Assembly (NCBI RefSeq): GCF_938045205.1
Contig: NZ_CALIMY010000040.1
Span: forward strand, 1 to 26,374
DNA: 26,374 nucleotides
Origin: an uncultured Campylobacter sp.
Lineage (GTDB): Bacteria > Campylobacterota > Campylobacteria > Campylobacterales > Campylobacteraceae
Direction: 5' to 3'
Shown: positions 1 to 8,094 of the stretch, in pieces
Position numbering within the stretch: the stretch's first letter is position 1
Layout: each line of letters starts with the position of its first letter
Program-made: the position numbers and the translations under genes
The notes under the pieces: generated by a model
Database searches by the model: none
What the model was told of the DNA's origin: nothing
What the model saw: the letters and a program-made list of their open reading frames with translations, nothing else

Positions 1-530
1 TGGTTTTACTAAACGTTTCAACTTATTTTTTAGCAGAATTTATATCTAGAAATTTAATTGCTGAAACCATATATTTGCCTGTAAGAGATTTTGATTTTAC
101 TTTAAAAATTTTAACCTCTATTTTTTATATACCTATAGCTGTTTATTTGTCTTGTATTTTTTTAATGGTAATTGCTTTTTTGGCGATGATTGTTGGCATG
201 ATAATAGATATGGTAAGTTCCAATTTGACTAAATTTAAACATAAATATGAATTAAAGCCAATATACTTTTGCAGAATAGCAGGGATAGTTTTAATTTCGT
301 CAATTGCACATTTTGTTTCTAGCAGTGTTATTATTTACAGTATCTCTAGTACCCCATTTGTATCAAAGGTTATAAAATATATAGCCTTTTACGGTGATTA
401 TCAATTAATGAAAAATTATCCCGATGTAAAAGAGGAAGAGCGTATAATATTGCATGAAAATGGCGTAATTTCATCTGCAAGTCAAAATAATGATGAAATA
501 GTAATAAAGATAAGAAAATTTGAGGAGTAG
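1..530 (+). CDS. 3' part of a membrane protein of unknown function
   Basis: The reading frame is open from the left edge of the window (first full codon at 3) to the TAG at 528-530, so the start lies outside. A TTG at 75 could be read as a start, but it has no ribosome binding site and the frame upstream encodes equally plausible residues, so I treat the gene as 5'-truncated. The visible product has at least two strongly hydrophobic segments, one rich in Ile/Leu/Val/Met just after the PVRDFDF stretch and one after KPIYFCRIAG. A polar charged tail follows (KEEERIILHENG to KIRKFEE). I recognise no family. The base composition is clearly more AT-rich than metE or the patA operon, which would fit acquired DNA. 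That is inference. Confidence 0.6.
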   Translation, partial: VLLNVSTYFLAEFISRNLIAETIYLPVRDFDFTLKILTSIFYIPIAVYLSCIFLMVIAFLAMIVGMIIDMVSSNLTKFKHKYELKPIYFCRIAGIVLISSIAHFVSSSVIIYSISSTPFVSKVIKYIAFYGDYQLMKNYPDVKEEERIILHENGVISSASQNNDEIVIKIRKFEE

Positions 531-551
531 AATTCTATGTAATCTTTATGC

Positions 552-578
552 TATTAAGACTATAAAATAGTCTTAATA
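552..578. terminator. Inverted repeat, possible terminator
   Basis: ATTAAGACTA (553-562) and TAGTCTTAAT (568-577) are perfect reverse complements around a 5-base loop, with one more A-T pair outside. It lies 22 bases past the upstream stop codon. No T-run follows on the plus strand (A-rich sequence follows instead), so termination is not certain. Confidence 0.4.
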
Positions 579-833
579 AAAAATCATTATTGCTTGCTTT
601 TGCTCTTTCTTGTGTAATGCTGGTAATATTTTCTACGGGTGTACCGTGGACTATGTCCTAGATCATCGCGCTGTTTGTTTAGCTAAGTGCGCTCACGGCG
701 CATTTAAATAAGTAAATTTTAAATCGCGGCGAAATTTTATAATTTGTCGTCACATCCGGTTCTGTCTTAAACAGACGGGCGGTTTCTTAAATTTAAACTC
801 TAGCTAAATTTAGACCGAAATTTTTAAGTAAAC

Positions 834-844
834 TTTGCTATAAT
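834..844 (+). promoter_or_regulatory. Extended -10 promoter of the small secreted-protein gene
   Basis: TTTGC directly precedes a perfect TATAAT at 839-844, 31 bases before the ATG. The same TGC-TATAAT form occurs before pglB (1374-1382) and, with one change, before the selenoprotein gene. It matches the extended -10 sigma-70 promoters known in Campylobacter, where -35 boxes are weak. Confidence 0.65.
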
Positions 845-875
845 CGCCGCAATTTTGAAAAACCGAGGAGAAAAT

Positions 876-1250
876 ATGAAACTAATTTACGCCGCTTGCG
901 TGCTAGCCGCTTTTGCTTCGGCCCAGACCGAAACTGTGCAGGTGCCGGACTTTGCTAAAAGCTCGATGAAGACGCATGAGCAGGCCGAGGAAAAACTAAT
1001 CGCAAATGCCCTAAAAGGCGATCTAAGCCAGATCGCGAGCGACCTGAAAATCGACAAAACTCTAAAGGGCGGCGAGTCGCTTGTCATTAACGGCGCGCAT
1101 TACAGGACGATCGAGGGCGACAGTACGCAGTGGAAAGAGGGCGATGCTGTGCGCCTGCTAAGCGGCAATAAGGACGGCAGGTGCCTAAGCTCGATCATAC
1201 TTAATCTGCGCACGAAAACCGTCTGTAAATTTATGTGCGACGCGTATTAA
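876..1250 (+). CDS. Small secreted protein of unknown function
   Basis: The frame opens at a TTG at 855, but the ATG at 876 follows a good GAGGAG ribosome binding site and begins a clear signal peptide (MKLIYAACVLAAFASAQ), so I place the start at 876 (124 residues). After cleavage, probably behind ASA, the mature protein is about 107 residues, hydrophilic, with a charged middle and three cysteines near the C-terminus (GRCLSS, then TVCKFMCDAY). A disulfide or metal site is possible. I recognise no domain, and no D/E-X-N-X-S/T glycosylation sequon is present. It appears to be transcribed alone from its own extended -10 promoter. A periplasmic location follows from the signal peptide; the function is unknown. 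Confidence 0.7.
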   Translation: MKLIYAACVLAAFASAQTETVQVPDFAKSSMKTHEQAEEKLIANALKGDLSQIASDLKIDKTLKGGESLVINGAHYRTIEGDSTQWKEGDAVRLLSGNKDGRCLSSIILNLRTKTVCKFMCDAY

Positions 1251-1275
1251 ATCGCCTAAATCTTGATACTTTATA

Positions 1276-1314
1276 GCGCGAGTAAAATAGATTAAATTTT
1301 TGGTTTGCTCGCGC
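1276..1314. terminator. Inverted repeat after the small secreted-protein gene
   Basis: GCGCGAGTAAA (1276-1286) can pair with TTTGCTCGCGC (1304-1314), 11 pairs including one G-T, with a 17-base AT-rich loop. It starts 26 bases past the stop codon. No T-run follows, so it may serve in RNA stability rather than intrinsic termination. Confidence 0.4.
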
Positions 1315-1373
1315 CATTCGCAGTAATTTATCGTATAAAATTCTACATCTTACATCGTAAATGAGGTAAATTC

Positions 1374-1382
1374 TGCTATAAT
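1374..1382 (+). promoter_or_regulatory. Extended -10 promoter of pglB
   Basis: TGC followed by TATAAT (1377-1382). The expected start of transcription near 1390 would give a leader of about 110 bases before the pglB ATG. That leader contains a small hairpin, AGGCAA / TTGCCT, at 1448-1462. Confidence 0.6.
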
Positions 1383-1499
1383 AAACGGAAATTAAACAAT
1401 GTCGTTAAAATTTAGTGCGGGCGCGATAAAGCGAGTAAAATTTGTAGAGGCAAATTTTGCCTGCCGCTCGGTACTTCAAACGGCAAATCAAGGAAAAAG

Positions 1500-3680
1500 A
1501 TGCAAAAATTTAGAATTACAAACGGTGAATACCCACGTATGGATATTTTTCTGATCGTGACGCTGGTTTATATATTCGGCGTGGCATGCAGGTTTTTTTG
1601 GATATATTGGGCTAGCGGGATCGAGCAGTTTTCTTTTGGCGGCGAGCTCATTATGACAACAAACGACGCCTTTGCGAATGCCGAGGGCGCGCGCGATATG
1701 ATAGCGGGCTTTCATCAACCTGGCGATCTTAGCCCGTACGGCGCGTCGATCCCAACTCTAGCATTTTTACTTAGTAAAATTTTACCCGTCAGCCTAAATA
1801 GCATTACGATCTATATGAGCGTGTTTTTAGCGCCGCTGGTGGCCGTGCCGATTATTTTGATAGCAAGAGAGTACAAGATCCTGGGCGCCGGCATCATCGC
1901 GGCACTACTTGCTTGCGTGCTGCCCGGATATTATGTCAGGACCTTGGGCGGGTATTTCGATAGCGATATGCTAAATGTTACTCTGCCGCTGCTAACGCTA
2001 TGGGCTTTGATTAGGCTCATAGAGCGAAGCGAGCAGAGTAGCTTTGCTTTGCCTGCCGTTTTTACGGTGATTTATGATTGGTGGTATCCTAGCTCGTATT
2101 CTTTAAATATGGCGATTATAGTGATATTTTTAATCTATACTTTGATTTTTAATAGACGCAATGAGGCAAATTACAAAGCGATTATTCTTATGGTTGCAGC
2201 GGTCATAAAATTTAGCGCGTATTACGAAGGTGAGACAATAATTGTAAATTATATTTTATTGTTTAAAATCGCACTGATTGCATTGCTATATTTTTTAATG
2301 ATTAAAATTCCAAGCCATAAAAGCAAAAAGGCTCTTTGGATTTTGGGTGCGATCGTCGCAGTTATATTTATCATATTCGGCGGACTTGCGCCTATAATTT
2401 TGCGGCTTAAAGCCTATATCTTAAAGGATGTAAGCAAAGAGGAAATTTTCTACTTCTACGGCGTTAGGAATACGGTTAATGAGGTAGAAAACGCTAATTT
2501 TATGAAATTTGTGCTTGAATCTAGTGGGCATCTATTTATATTTATATGCGCCGTAGGAGGGCTGGCTCTACTGCTGATAAAATTCCGTTCGTTTATATTA
2601 ACCTTGCCGATGATAGCGCTTGGAGTTTTAGCACTTTTCGGCGGAACTCGCTTTACAATGTACGCTACACCGATGATATCGCTTGGATTTGCTTATTTTA
2701 TATATTTTACGCTGAATTACTTTGAAATACGCACCTGGCTTAGAAGTACTTTGTTAGCTATTTTAACTTGTTTAGCGATAATGCCTAGCATAGATTTTAT
2801 TTATAAATTCCGAGTTGCGCCTACGCTTACGAAAGACTCCATAATGCCTCTTGCAGAGCTAAAAAATAAGGCTAGCAGGGAGGATTATGTGCTATCGTGG
2901 TGGGATTACGGATATTTAATCAGATATTACTCCGATGTAAAAGTGGTAGCTGATCCCGGAGGTAGACAGGCAGGAGAATACACTTTTATGAGTGCGTTTT
3001 CCTTTAATAAAGATGAGGTAAGCTCTGCTAATATGGCGAGGCTTAACGTAGAATATATACAAAAGTTGCAAGATAAAAAATTTGATCCTAAATTGGAAGA
3101 TAAATTTAAACTAAATTTATATCAAATTCAAAAAGATTATGGCGAAGCAGATATCAATAAATTCTTAAGTTCTTTAAGCGATAAAAATTTTAAGCTTCCA
3201 CAGAAAACTAGGGATATATATTATTACTTCGTACCGCACATGATAGATATATTGCCTAATATCTTAAAATTTTCTACTGTAGATATAGAAACAGGTAAAG
3301 AGTCTTGGACACCATTTATTCATGTGGGTTATGATATTAGAATGGGTAAAGATGGAGAGAGTATCATAATAAATGATGAATGCACACTGCCTAGCGTCGA
3401 TCCTGAATACCTAATCTATGACGGTAAAAAAATGCCTATTAATTCATATTATCAAGTGGGCGAAGTAAACGGCAAACTCGTCAAATTATCTAAGCAGATA
3501 GATAAAAATTCCAATCTTTACGTGATATTTTTACCGGATTACCAAAGAATTTTAATCTTAGATAAAAAAGTTTTTGAATCAGCCTTTATCCAACTTTTTG
3601 TGCTGGAAAACTATGATAAAGATTTGTTTGAGCCCGTTTATTTAAGTAATTATGTGCGGATTTACAGGTTATTAAGATAA
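1500..3680 (+). CDS. pglB: Undecaprenyl-diphosphooligosaccharide--protein glycosyltransferase PglB
   Basis: Bacterial STT3-type oligosaccharyltransferase. It moves a preassembled glycan from the undecaprenyl-pyrophosphate carrier to Asn in D/E-X-N-X-S/T sequons on the periplasmic side of the inner membrane. At 726 residues it is close to C. jejuni PglB (713). Visible family features: the metal-binding D56 in TTNDAFANAEGARD; the D154-S-D156 motif; the external-loop-5 glutamates E328/E330 in NEVEN; the WWDYG signature at 467-471, followed by RYYSDVK; and an M581-x-x-I584 motif in the C-terminal periplasmic domain. About 13 membrane segments fill the first ~440 residues. The ATG follows AAGGAAAAAG. 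Unusually, no glycan-assembly pgl genes adjoin it. The 3' half is more AT-rich than the 5' half. After the WWDYG block the sequence (VADPGGRQAG) differs from C. jejuni. It may be a second, unlinked copy. Confidence 0.95.
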   Translation: MQKFRITNGEYPRMDIFLIVTLVYIFGVACRFFWIYWASGIEQFSFGGELIMTTNDAFANAEGARDMIAGFHQPGDLSPYGASIPTLAFLLSKILPVSLNSITIYMSVFLAPLVAVPIILIAREYKILGAGIIAALLACVLPGYYVRTLGGYFDSDMLNVTLPLLTLWALIRLIERSEQSSFALPAVFTVIYDWWYPSSYSLNMAIIVIFLIYTLIFNRRNEANYKAIILMVAAVIKFSAYYEGETIIVNYILLFKIALIALLYFLMIKIPSHKSKKALWILGAIVAVIFIIFGGLAPIILRLKAYILKDVSKEEIFYFYGVRNTVNEVENANFMKFVLESSGHLFIFICAVGGLALLLIKFRSFILTLPMIALGVLALFGGTRFTMYATPMISLGFAYFIYFTLNYFEIRTWLRSTLLAILTCLAIMPSIDFIYKFRVAPTLTKDSIMPLAELKNKASREDYVLSWWDYGYLIRYYSDVKVVADPGGRQAGEYTFMSAFSFNKDEVSSANMARLNVEYIQKLQDKKFDPKLEDKFKLNLYQIQKDYGEADINKFLSSLSDKNFKLPQKTRDIYYYFVPHMIDILPNILKFSTVDIETGKESWTPFIHVGYDIRMGKDGESIIINDECTLPSVDPEYLIYDGKKMPINSYYQVGEVNGKLVKLSKQIDKNSNLYVIFLPDYQRILILDKKVFESAFIQLFVLENYDKDLFEPVYLSNYVRIYRLLR

Positions 3681-3933
3681 ATTTATATTCAGAGGAATAT
3701 TGCGTAAATTCTTATTACGCTATACTTTTACAAAGTGTATGTTACTAAGCGATAAAATTTATAATGCAAGCTATATGCTTAGATTTAGAATTTATACTGG
3801 TTATAAATAAATCAAAAATACTTCAAAATTTTATCACTAAAAATCGTAAATGTTATGTATTTACTTTAAATTTAGCCTAGGTTTCGAAGTGTGTCGCTAT
3901 CATTGAGATGAAATTTCACCGAAAGGAGTAAAG

Positions 3934-4518
3934 ATGAGAAATTTAGTTGCAAAAGCATTGTTGCTTAGTTTTTTAGCTGCAGTAAGCGCGATGGCGGAGG
4001 GGCTTTTCATAGGCGGTGAGGGCGGATATAATTTCAAAAACCAAGCTGCAGGTTTTGATGACGGACAACCGCAAATCGGTGTTAAAGCCGGATATGACTT
4101 CGGCACGTTTAGGGCCTACGGCGGGTATTTTTACGGATTTAAGGGCGAGGATTCCAGCTCGAATGCCAATTCGAAAAGAAAGGTTAAATGGAGCACGCAC
4201 GATTTCGTAGCCGGTGCGGATTTTACGCCGGAGCTTTTCGGTAGATTTAAGCTCGTCCTAGGCGCTTACGCTGGGCTTTCGGTGCTAGATACTGAAGTTA
4301 AAATAGACTATAGCAATGGCGGCTGGGTTAGAGCGGACGATACGCTGGGTGGCTTCATTTTGGGCGGCAAGATAGGTACTGCGTATGAGTTTGGCTCCAA
4401 TAGCGAGATTGAAATGGGCTTTAAAGCAAGCAAGGCGTGGTACAAAGACGGCGATTATATCGAAGATAACGACGGTAAAAAATACGGCGTTTACGCAGGA
4501 TATAATTATAAATTCTAA
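3934..4518 (+). CDS. Outer-membrane beta-barrel protein
   Basis: A 194-residue protein with a signal peptide (MRNLVAKALLLSFLAAVSAMA, likely cleaved before EGLF). The mature part, about 173 residues, has the alternating polar/aromatic pattern of beta-strands (for example FRAYGGYFYGF, FVAGADF, FKLVLGAYAGL, FILGGKIGTAYEF, KYGVYAGYNYKF). It ends in Phe, the usual C-terminal signal for BAM-dependent outer-membrane insertion. The size fits an eight-stranded OmpX/OmpA-like barrel or porin-family protein. The start is supported by AAAGGAG seven bases upstream, and a possible -10 TATCAT lies at 3898-3903. No close relative can be named from the sequence alone, so the role (adhesion, serum resistance, structural) is open. 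Confidence 0.8.
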   Translation: MRNLVAKALLLSFLAAVSAMAEGLFIGGEGGYNFKNQAAGFDDGQPQIGVKAGYDFGTFRAYGGYFYGFKGEDSSSNANSKRKVKWSTHDFVAGADFTPELFGRFKLVLGAYAGLSVLDTEVKIDYSNGGWVRADDTLGGFILGGKIGTAYEFGSNSEIEMGFKASKAWYKDGDYIEDNDGKKYGVYAGYNYKF

Positions 4519-4604
4519 GAATTTTCATATTTGAGGCATTGCACTGCTTTCATAGAGCCTTGATGCTCAGTGGCTTTGCTGTGTGTCAGGTAAGGCTAGC
4601 TTCG

Positions 4605-4641
4605 TCGCAAGGCTTTACTAAGTTTTAGTAGAATCTTGCGA
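4605..4641 (+). promoter_or_regulatory. Long hairpin between the outer-membrane protein gene and metE
   Basis: TCGCAAG (4605-4611) pairs with CTTGCGA (4635-4641), and inside it TTTACTAA (4614-4621) pairs with TTAGTAGAA (4625-4632 region) around a 3-base loop. The result is one stem of about 16 pairs with a two-base internal mismatch. It lies 87 bases past the upstream stop and 230 bases before metE. No T-run follows. It could be a terminator, an RNA-stability element or part of a metE leader. Confidence 0.4.
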
Positions 4642-4699
4642 TGAGGTTTAAATTATGATGAATTTAACGCCTTTAAATTCAATCCTAAAATTTTAACTT

Positions 4700-4726
4700 A
4701 TGGAATTTCGTCGATAAAAATTCCAT
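4700..4726. terminator. Perfect 9-pair hairpin upstream of metE
   Basis: ATGGAATTT (4700-4708) and AAATTCCAT (4718-4726) are reverse complements around a 9-base loop. T-rich sequence (TTCAGATTTTATTG) follows on the plus strand, so a weak terminator is possible. Confidence 0.35.
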
Positions 4727-4873
4727 TTCAGATTTTATTGGCTAAATTCCACCCCTGCGCTTTTGGATAAAATTTCTTTCATTTTCTAGATTAGATTAAA
4801 ATTTTAATGACGGCAAAAGAAATTTTAGATAAAATCAACACTTTCATACCAAAATTTTACTCAAAGGATAGAG

Positions 4874-7156
4874 ATGAAGAGTTACGTTACGGGCTTTCCG
4901 CGTATCGGAGAGCAGCGCGAGTTAAAGAAGGCTTTAGAGAGCTATTGGGCGGGCAAGTGCGATTATGACGCGCTAGAGCGGGTTGCTACAGAACTAAAAG
5001 ATCGCCACATCAAATATCAGTTGGATGCTTGGAGCGGCCTAATTAGCGTAAACGACTTTTCATACTACGATCTAATGCTCGATACCAGTGTTCTTTTCGG
5101 CGTGATCCCGCAGCGCTTTGCGGCTCTTTCGGCGCACGAGCAGTATTTTGCGATGGCGCGCGGCAGTAAAGACGCAGTCGCGATGGAGATGACGAAGTGG
5201 TTTAACACAAACTATCACTATATCGTGCCTGAGATCTCTGCGTATACGGAATTTAGCCTAAATCCTAGTAAAATTTTAAGCGAGTACAAGGCCGCGAAGA
5301 ATAACGATTTTAAGGATTCCTGCGCGCTAAAGATAAATTTAATCGGACCTATTACCTATCTTGCACTTAGCAAATCAAACGACAAAAGCGATCCGCTCGC
5401 GCACCTGGGCGCCCTTGCCGCGAAATATGAGGAGCTGCTAAAGCTCCTTAGCGAGCTTGATAGCGAGGTCGTAGTTCAGATCGATGAGCCGATTTTTGTG
5501 ACGGATCGTGCGGCTGAGTTGGCGCCAAAGATCGCACCGATTTATCAGCGCCTAAGCAAGGCCGCAAGCAACGTAAAAATCATCTTTATGACCTATTTCG
5601 AGCATGCGACCGAGGCCGTGCGTGAGATAGTAAAGACCGATATATGGGCGATCGGGCTTGATTTCGTTTACGCAAGCGAAGAGAATATCAAAAAAGAGCT
5701 TCAAATTTTAAAAGACGCTAAGACCGTGCTTTTTGCGGGCGTGATCGACGGGCGTAATATCTGGAAGAGCGACATCGACAAAAAGCTCGCTCAGCTCAAA
5801 GCCATCGAAGCTTACGTGCCTAAAGAGCGCATCTATGTGGGCACCTCCTGCTCGCTTTTGCACGTGCCTTTCACGCTAAAATATGAGGACAAGCTAAGCG
5901 CTGAGATTAGATCCTGGCTAAGTTTCGCGGTCGAAAAACTAAGCGAAATTTCGATTTTAACCCATCTTTTCTTTGAAATTCCGATGTGCGAGCACGGCAT
6001 GAAGGCTTACAAAGAAAATCAAAAATCCGCTAAAACCCGCGCTAACTCGCCTCTAATTCACGATGAGCGAGTGCAAAGCCGCGCCGCAAATTTAAATAAA
6101 TTCGAGCGCGCCGATCGCTACGAGGATCGCATCAAGGTGCAGAAAAAGGAGCTAGGCTATGGAATTTTGCCTACCACTACGATCGGCTCCTTTCCGCAGA
6201 CTGCCGAGCTTCGCCAGGTTCGCAACGCCTATAAAAAGGGCTTAATTGGCCGCGAAGCCTACGAGCGTGACATCAAAGCTTACATCGACGACTGCGTTAA
6301 ATTTCAAGATGAGATTGGTCTAGACGTGCTGGTTCACGGCGAGCCTGAGCGCAACGATATGGTCGAGTATTTCGGTGAGCAGATGAGCGGATACGCGTTT
6401 AGCGCCAACGGCTGGGTACAGAGCTACGGCAGCCGCTGCGTGAAACCGCCACTACTTTTCGGCGACGTTAGCCGCCCAAAACCGATGACCATAGAGTGGA
6501 TCAAATACGCTCAAAGTCGCACCAAAAAGATTATGAAAGGCATGCTAACGGGGCCTGTTACGATGATGAACTGGAGCTTCGTGCGCGACGATAAGCCTCG
6601 CGAGCAGATAGTAAAACAGCTTGCGCTTGCGATTTTCGATGAAATTTCGGATCTGCAAGACGCAGGTATCAAGATCGTTCAGGTGGATGAAGCTGCGTTT
6701 AAAGAGGGCTATCCGCTTAGATCCGAAAATATCCCTGCGTATGAAAAATTTGCCGTTAATGCCTTTAAGCTCGCCGTCAGCGCCGCAAGCGCTCACACGC
6801 AGATCCATACACATATGTGCTATTCGGAGTTTAACGACATAATCAAAACGATAGAGGCGATGGATGCTGACGTTATTAGCATCGAGACCGCTCGCAGCGG
6901 TAACGAGCTACTTCGAGTTTTCAAATCGGTCGGTTATAAACAAGAGGTCGGTCCGGGCGTTTACGACATCCATAGCCCGCGAATTCCTAGTGTGCAGGAG
7001 CTCGTAAGCCAGATCCGCGCGCTGCTTGAGGTGCTTCCGAAAGAGCAGCTGTGGATTAACCCGGACTGCGGTCTAAAAACCCGCAAATGGGAGGAAGTTC
7101 GCCCTAGCCTAAAAAATATGGTCGAAGCGGTAAGAATTATCCGCACAGAAGCATAA
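4874..7156 (+). CDS. metE: 5-methyltetrahydropteroyltriglutamate--homocysteine methyltransferase (cobalamin-independent methionine synthase)
   Basis: Catalyses the last step of methionine synthesis in the cytoplasm, moving the methyl group of 5-methyltetrahydropteroyl-polyglutamate to homocysteine without B12. The 760-residue length is normal for MetE. Both barrels are present: the N-terminal half begins with the typical TGFPRIGEQRELKKALE motif, and the C-terminal catalytic half holds TTTIGSFPQTAELR and VHGEPERNDMVEYFGE. The four zinc ligands can be placed: H647 and C649 (HTHMCYSEF), E671 (SIETARSGNE) and C732 (NPDCGLKTR), each six residues later than H641/C643/E665/C726 of the E. coli enzyme. 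The start has AAAGGAT upstream. The gene appears monocistronic, with hairpins before it and a terminator after it. Confidence 0.97.
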   Translation: MKSYVTGFPRIGEQRELKKALESYWAGKCDYDALERVATELKDRHIKYQLDAWSGLISVNDFSYYDLMLDTSVLFGVIPQRFAALSAHEQYFAMARGSKDAVAMEMTKWFNTNYHYIVPEISAYTEFSLNPSKILSEYKAAKNNDFKDSCALKINLIGPITYLALSKSNDKSDPLAHLGALAAKYEELLKLLSELDSEVVVQIDEPIFVTDRAAELAPKIAPIYQRLSKAASNVKIIFMTYFEHATEAVREIVKTDIWAIGLDFVYASEENIKKELQILKDAKTVLFAGVIDGRNIWKSDIDKKLAQLKAIEAYVPKERIYVGTSCSLLHVPFTLKYEDKLSAEIRSWLSFAVEKLSEISILTHLFFEIPMCEHGMKAYKENQKSAKTRANSPLIHDERVQSRAANLNKFERADRYEDRIKVQKKELGYGILPTTTIGSFPQTAELRQVRNAYKKGLIGREAYERDIKAYIDDCVKFQDEIGLDVLVHGEPERNDMVEYFGEQMSGYAFSANGWVQSYGSRCVKPPLLFGDVSRPKPMTIEWIKYAQSRTKKIMKGMLTGPVTMMNWSFVRDDKPREQIVKQLALAIFDEISDLQDAGIKIVQVDEAAFKEGYPLRSENIPAYEKFAVNAFKLAVSAASAHTQIHTHMCYSEFNDIIKTIEAMDADVISIETARSGNELLRVFKSVGYKQEVGPGVYDIHSPRIPSVQELVSQIRALLEVLPKEQLWINPDCGLKTRKWEEVRPSLKNMVEAVRIIRTEA

Positions 7157-7177
7157 ATTTAGCGCAAAAAAGACTTT

Positions 7178-7205
7178 GCTGTCGGGCAAAATTCCGCCCG
7201 GCAGC
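7178..7205. terminator. Terminator after metE
   Basis: GCTGTCGGGC (7178-7187) pairs with GCCCGGCAGC (7196-7205), ten pairs with one G-T, around an 8-base AT-rich loop. It is preceded by six A (7166-7171) and followed by CGTTTTG, so it could act in both directions. It lies 22 bases past the metE stop. Confidence 0.7.
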
Positions 7206-7332
7206 CGTTTTGCGATAAATTCTACGCTAAATTCTATTTCAAATTTTAGGGCCCAATCGGCGTGAAATTTTAAAATTCGGGCTTTTAAATTTAGCATTTG
7301 TTGTTTTTATAATCAAATTTTTAGGAGCAAAA

Positions 7333-8094
7333 ATGAAAGCAAAAATATTTTTCGGCGCGGCTATTTCGGCGATTGTGCTGTGCGGCTGCGGCGAGGATAA
7401 CGTAAAGATCGTCAAAGAATATACGCTTCCGCAACAAAAATCCATGACCATCGGCAACGCAATCGACGGCTCTAGTGAGTGCAAGAAGGTATCGTGGCAG
7501 GATATCAGCGTCAAAAAGGGCATCCAGGCGGTGAAAATGACTTGCGAGGTAAGCCCCGATGTGCTAAAGGCGGAATTCGACAGGGCTAACGCCGCCTATG
7601 AGAAAGCATACGCCGCAGAGGCGGAAAGCAAAGAAAAGCATTTGCAAAATAGCTTAAAATACGCGTCTGATAGTTACGAAAGGCTAAAAACGCAAAGCTC
7701 GCCGCAGTTTGATAAGGATAAAATTTTACAAACCGCGAATAAGTTTTGTAAATTTGACGAAGAAAAGAGCAAAAATCTTTCGTTCAGCTCTCCTGTCAAA
7801 TGCGACGACGATGCCCTGCAAAAGGAGATCGCGGAGGTTTATAGGCTTAATGCGAATAATTGGAGCTATACTAATTTTTTAAATTTAATAAAAGATATCG
7901 CCGCAAGCTCCCAAAGACCGGTGAACGTGCTATTTATCGATAAGCCTGTTCAAATCACGTCGCGCCAGATAGAGATAAAATTCATCGTAAATACCGACAA
8001 GAGCGTCGATGTGGACCGCTCTGCAATGATGATTGAGGATGGCAGTGCCAAAGAGATCGGAAGCGGAATTATAAGAAAATTTTACAAAAGATAG
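7333..8094 (+). CDS. Lipoprotein of unknown function with four mature cysteines
   Basis: A 253-residue protein whose signal peptide ends in a lipobox (L16-C17-G18-C19), so C19 is the likely lipidated residue; Gly at +2 makes outer-membrane targeting plausible. The mature part has four cysteines (C50, C71, C139, C157) that could form two disulfides in the periplasm. A strongly helical, charged Ala/Glu/Lys-rich stretch at about 80-118 suggests a coiled coil. The C-terminal ~75 residues look like a compact alpha/beta domain (VNVLFIDKPVQITSRQIEIKFIV). I recognise no named family. The ATG is supported by AGGAG at 7322-7326. It stands alone between the metE terminator and a long gene-free stretch. 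Confidence 0.75.
   Translation: MKAKIFFGAAISAIVLCGCGEDNVKIVKEYTLPQQKSMTIGNAIDGSSECKKVSWQDISVKKGIQAVKMTCEVSPDVLKAEFDRANAAYEKAYAAEAESKEKHLQNSLKYASDSYERLKTQSSPQFDKDKILQTANKFCKFDEEKSKNLSFSSPVKCDDDALQKEIAEVYRLNANNWSYTNFLNLIKDIAASSQRPVNVLFIDKPVQITSRQIEIKFIVNTDKSVDVDRSAMMIEDGSAKEIGSGIIRKFYKR

Larger units (their letters stand above)
531..875. other. Spacer with no gene; shift from AT-rich to GC-richer DNA
   Basis: No open frame here has a ribosome binding site or protein-like content. It holds one inverted repeat just after the upstream stop codon, and a promoter next to the downstream gene. Base composition changes across it, from the AT-rich gene on the left to codon use rich in GCC, GGC and CTA on the right. 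Confidence 0.6.
4519..4873. other. Spacer upstream of metE with two strong hairpins
   Basis: No convincing gene. It holds a long imperfect hairpin (4605-4641) and a perfect 9-pair hairpin (4700-4726), both described separately. A 53-codon frame beginning at 4807 runs into metE but has no ribosome binding site. Confidence 0.55.

Noticed and set aside
1399..1555. Short frame in the pglB leader beginning with ATG at 1399
   Set aside because: Weak ribosome binding site, overlaps the pglB start in another frame, and the translation resembles no protein.
4807..4968. 53-codon frame starting before metE and overlapping it
   Set aside because: Protein-like at first glance (MTAKEILDKI), but it has no ribosome binding site and most of its end overlaps metE in another frame.
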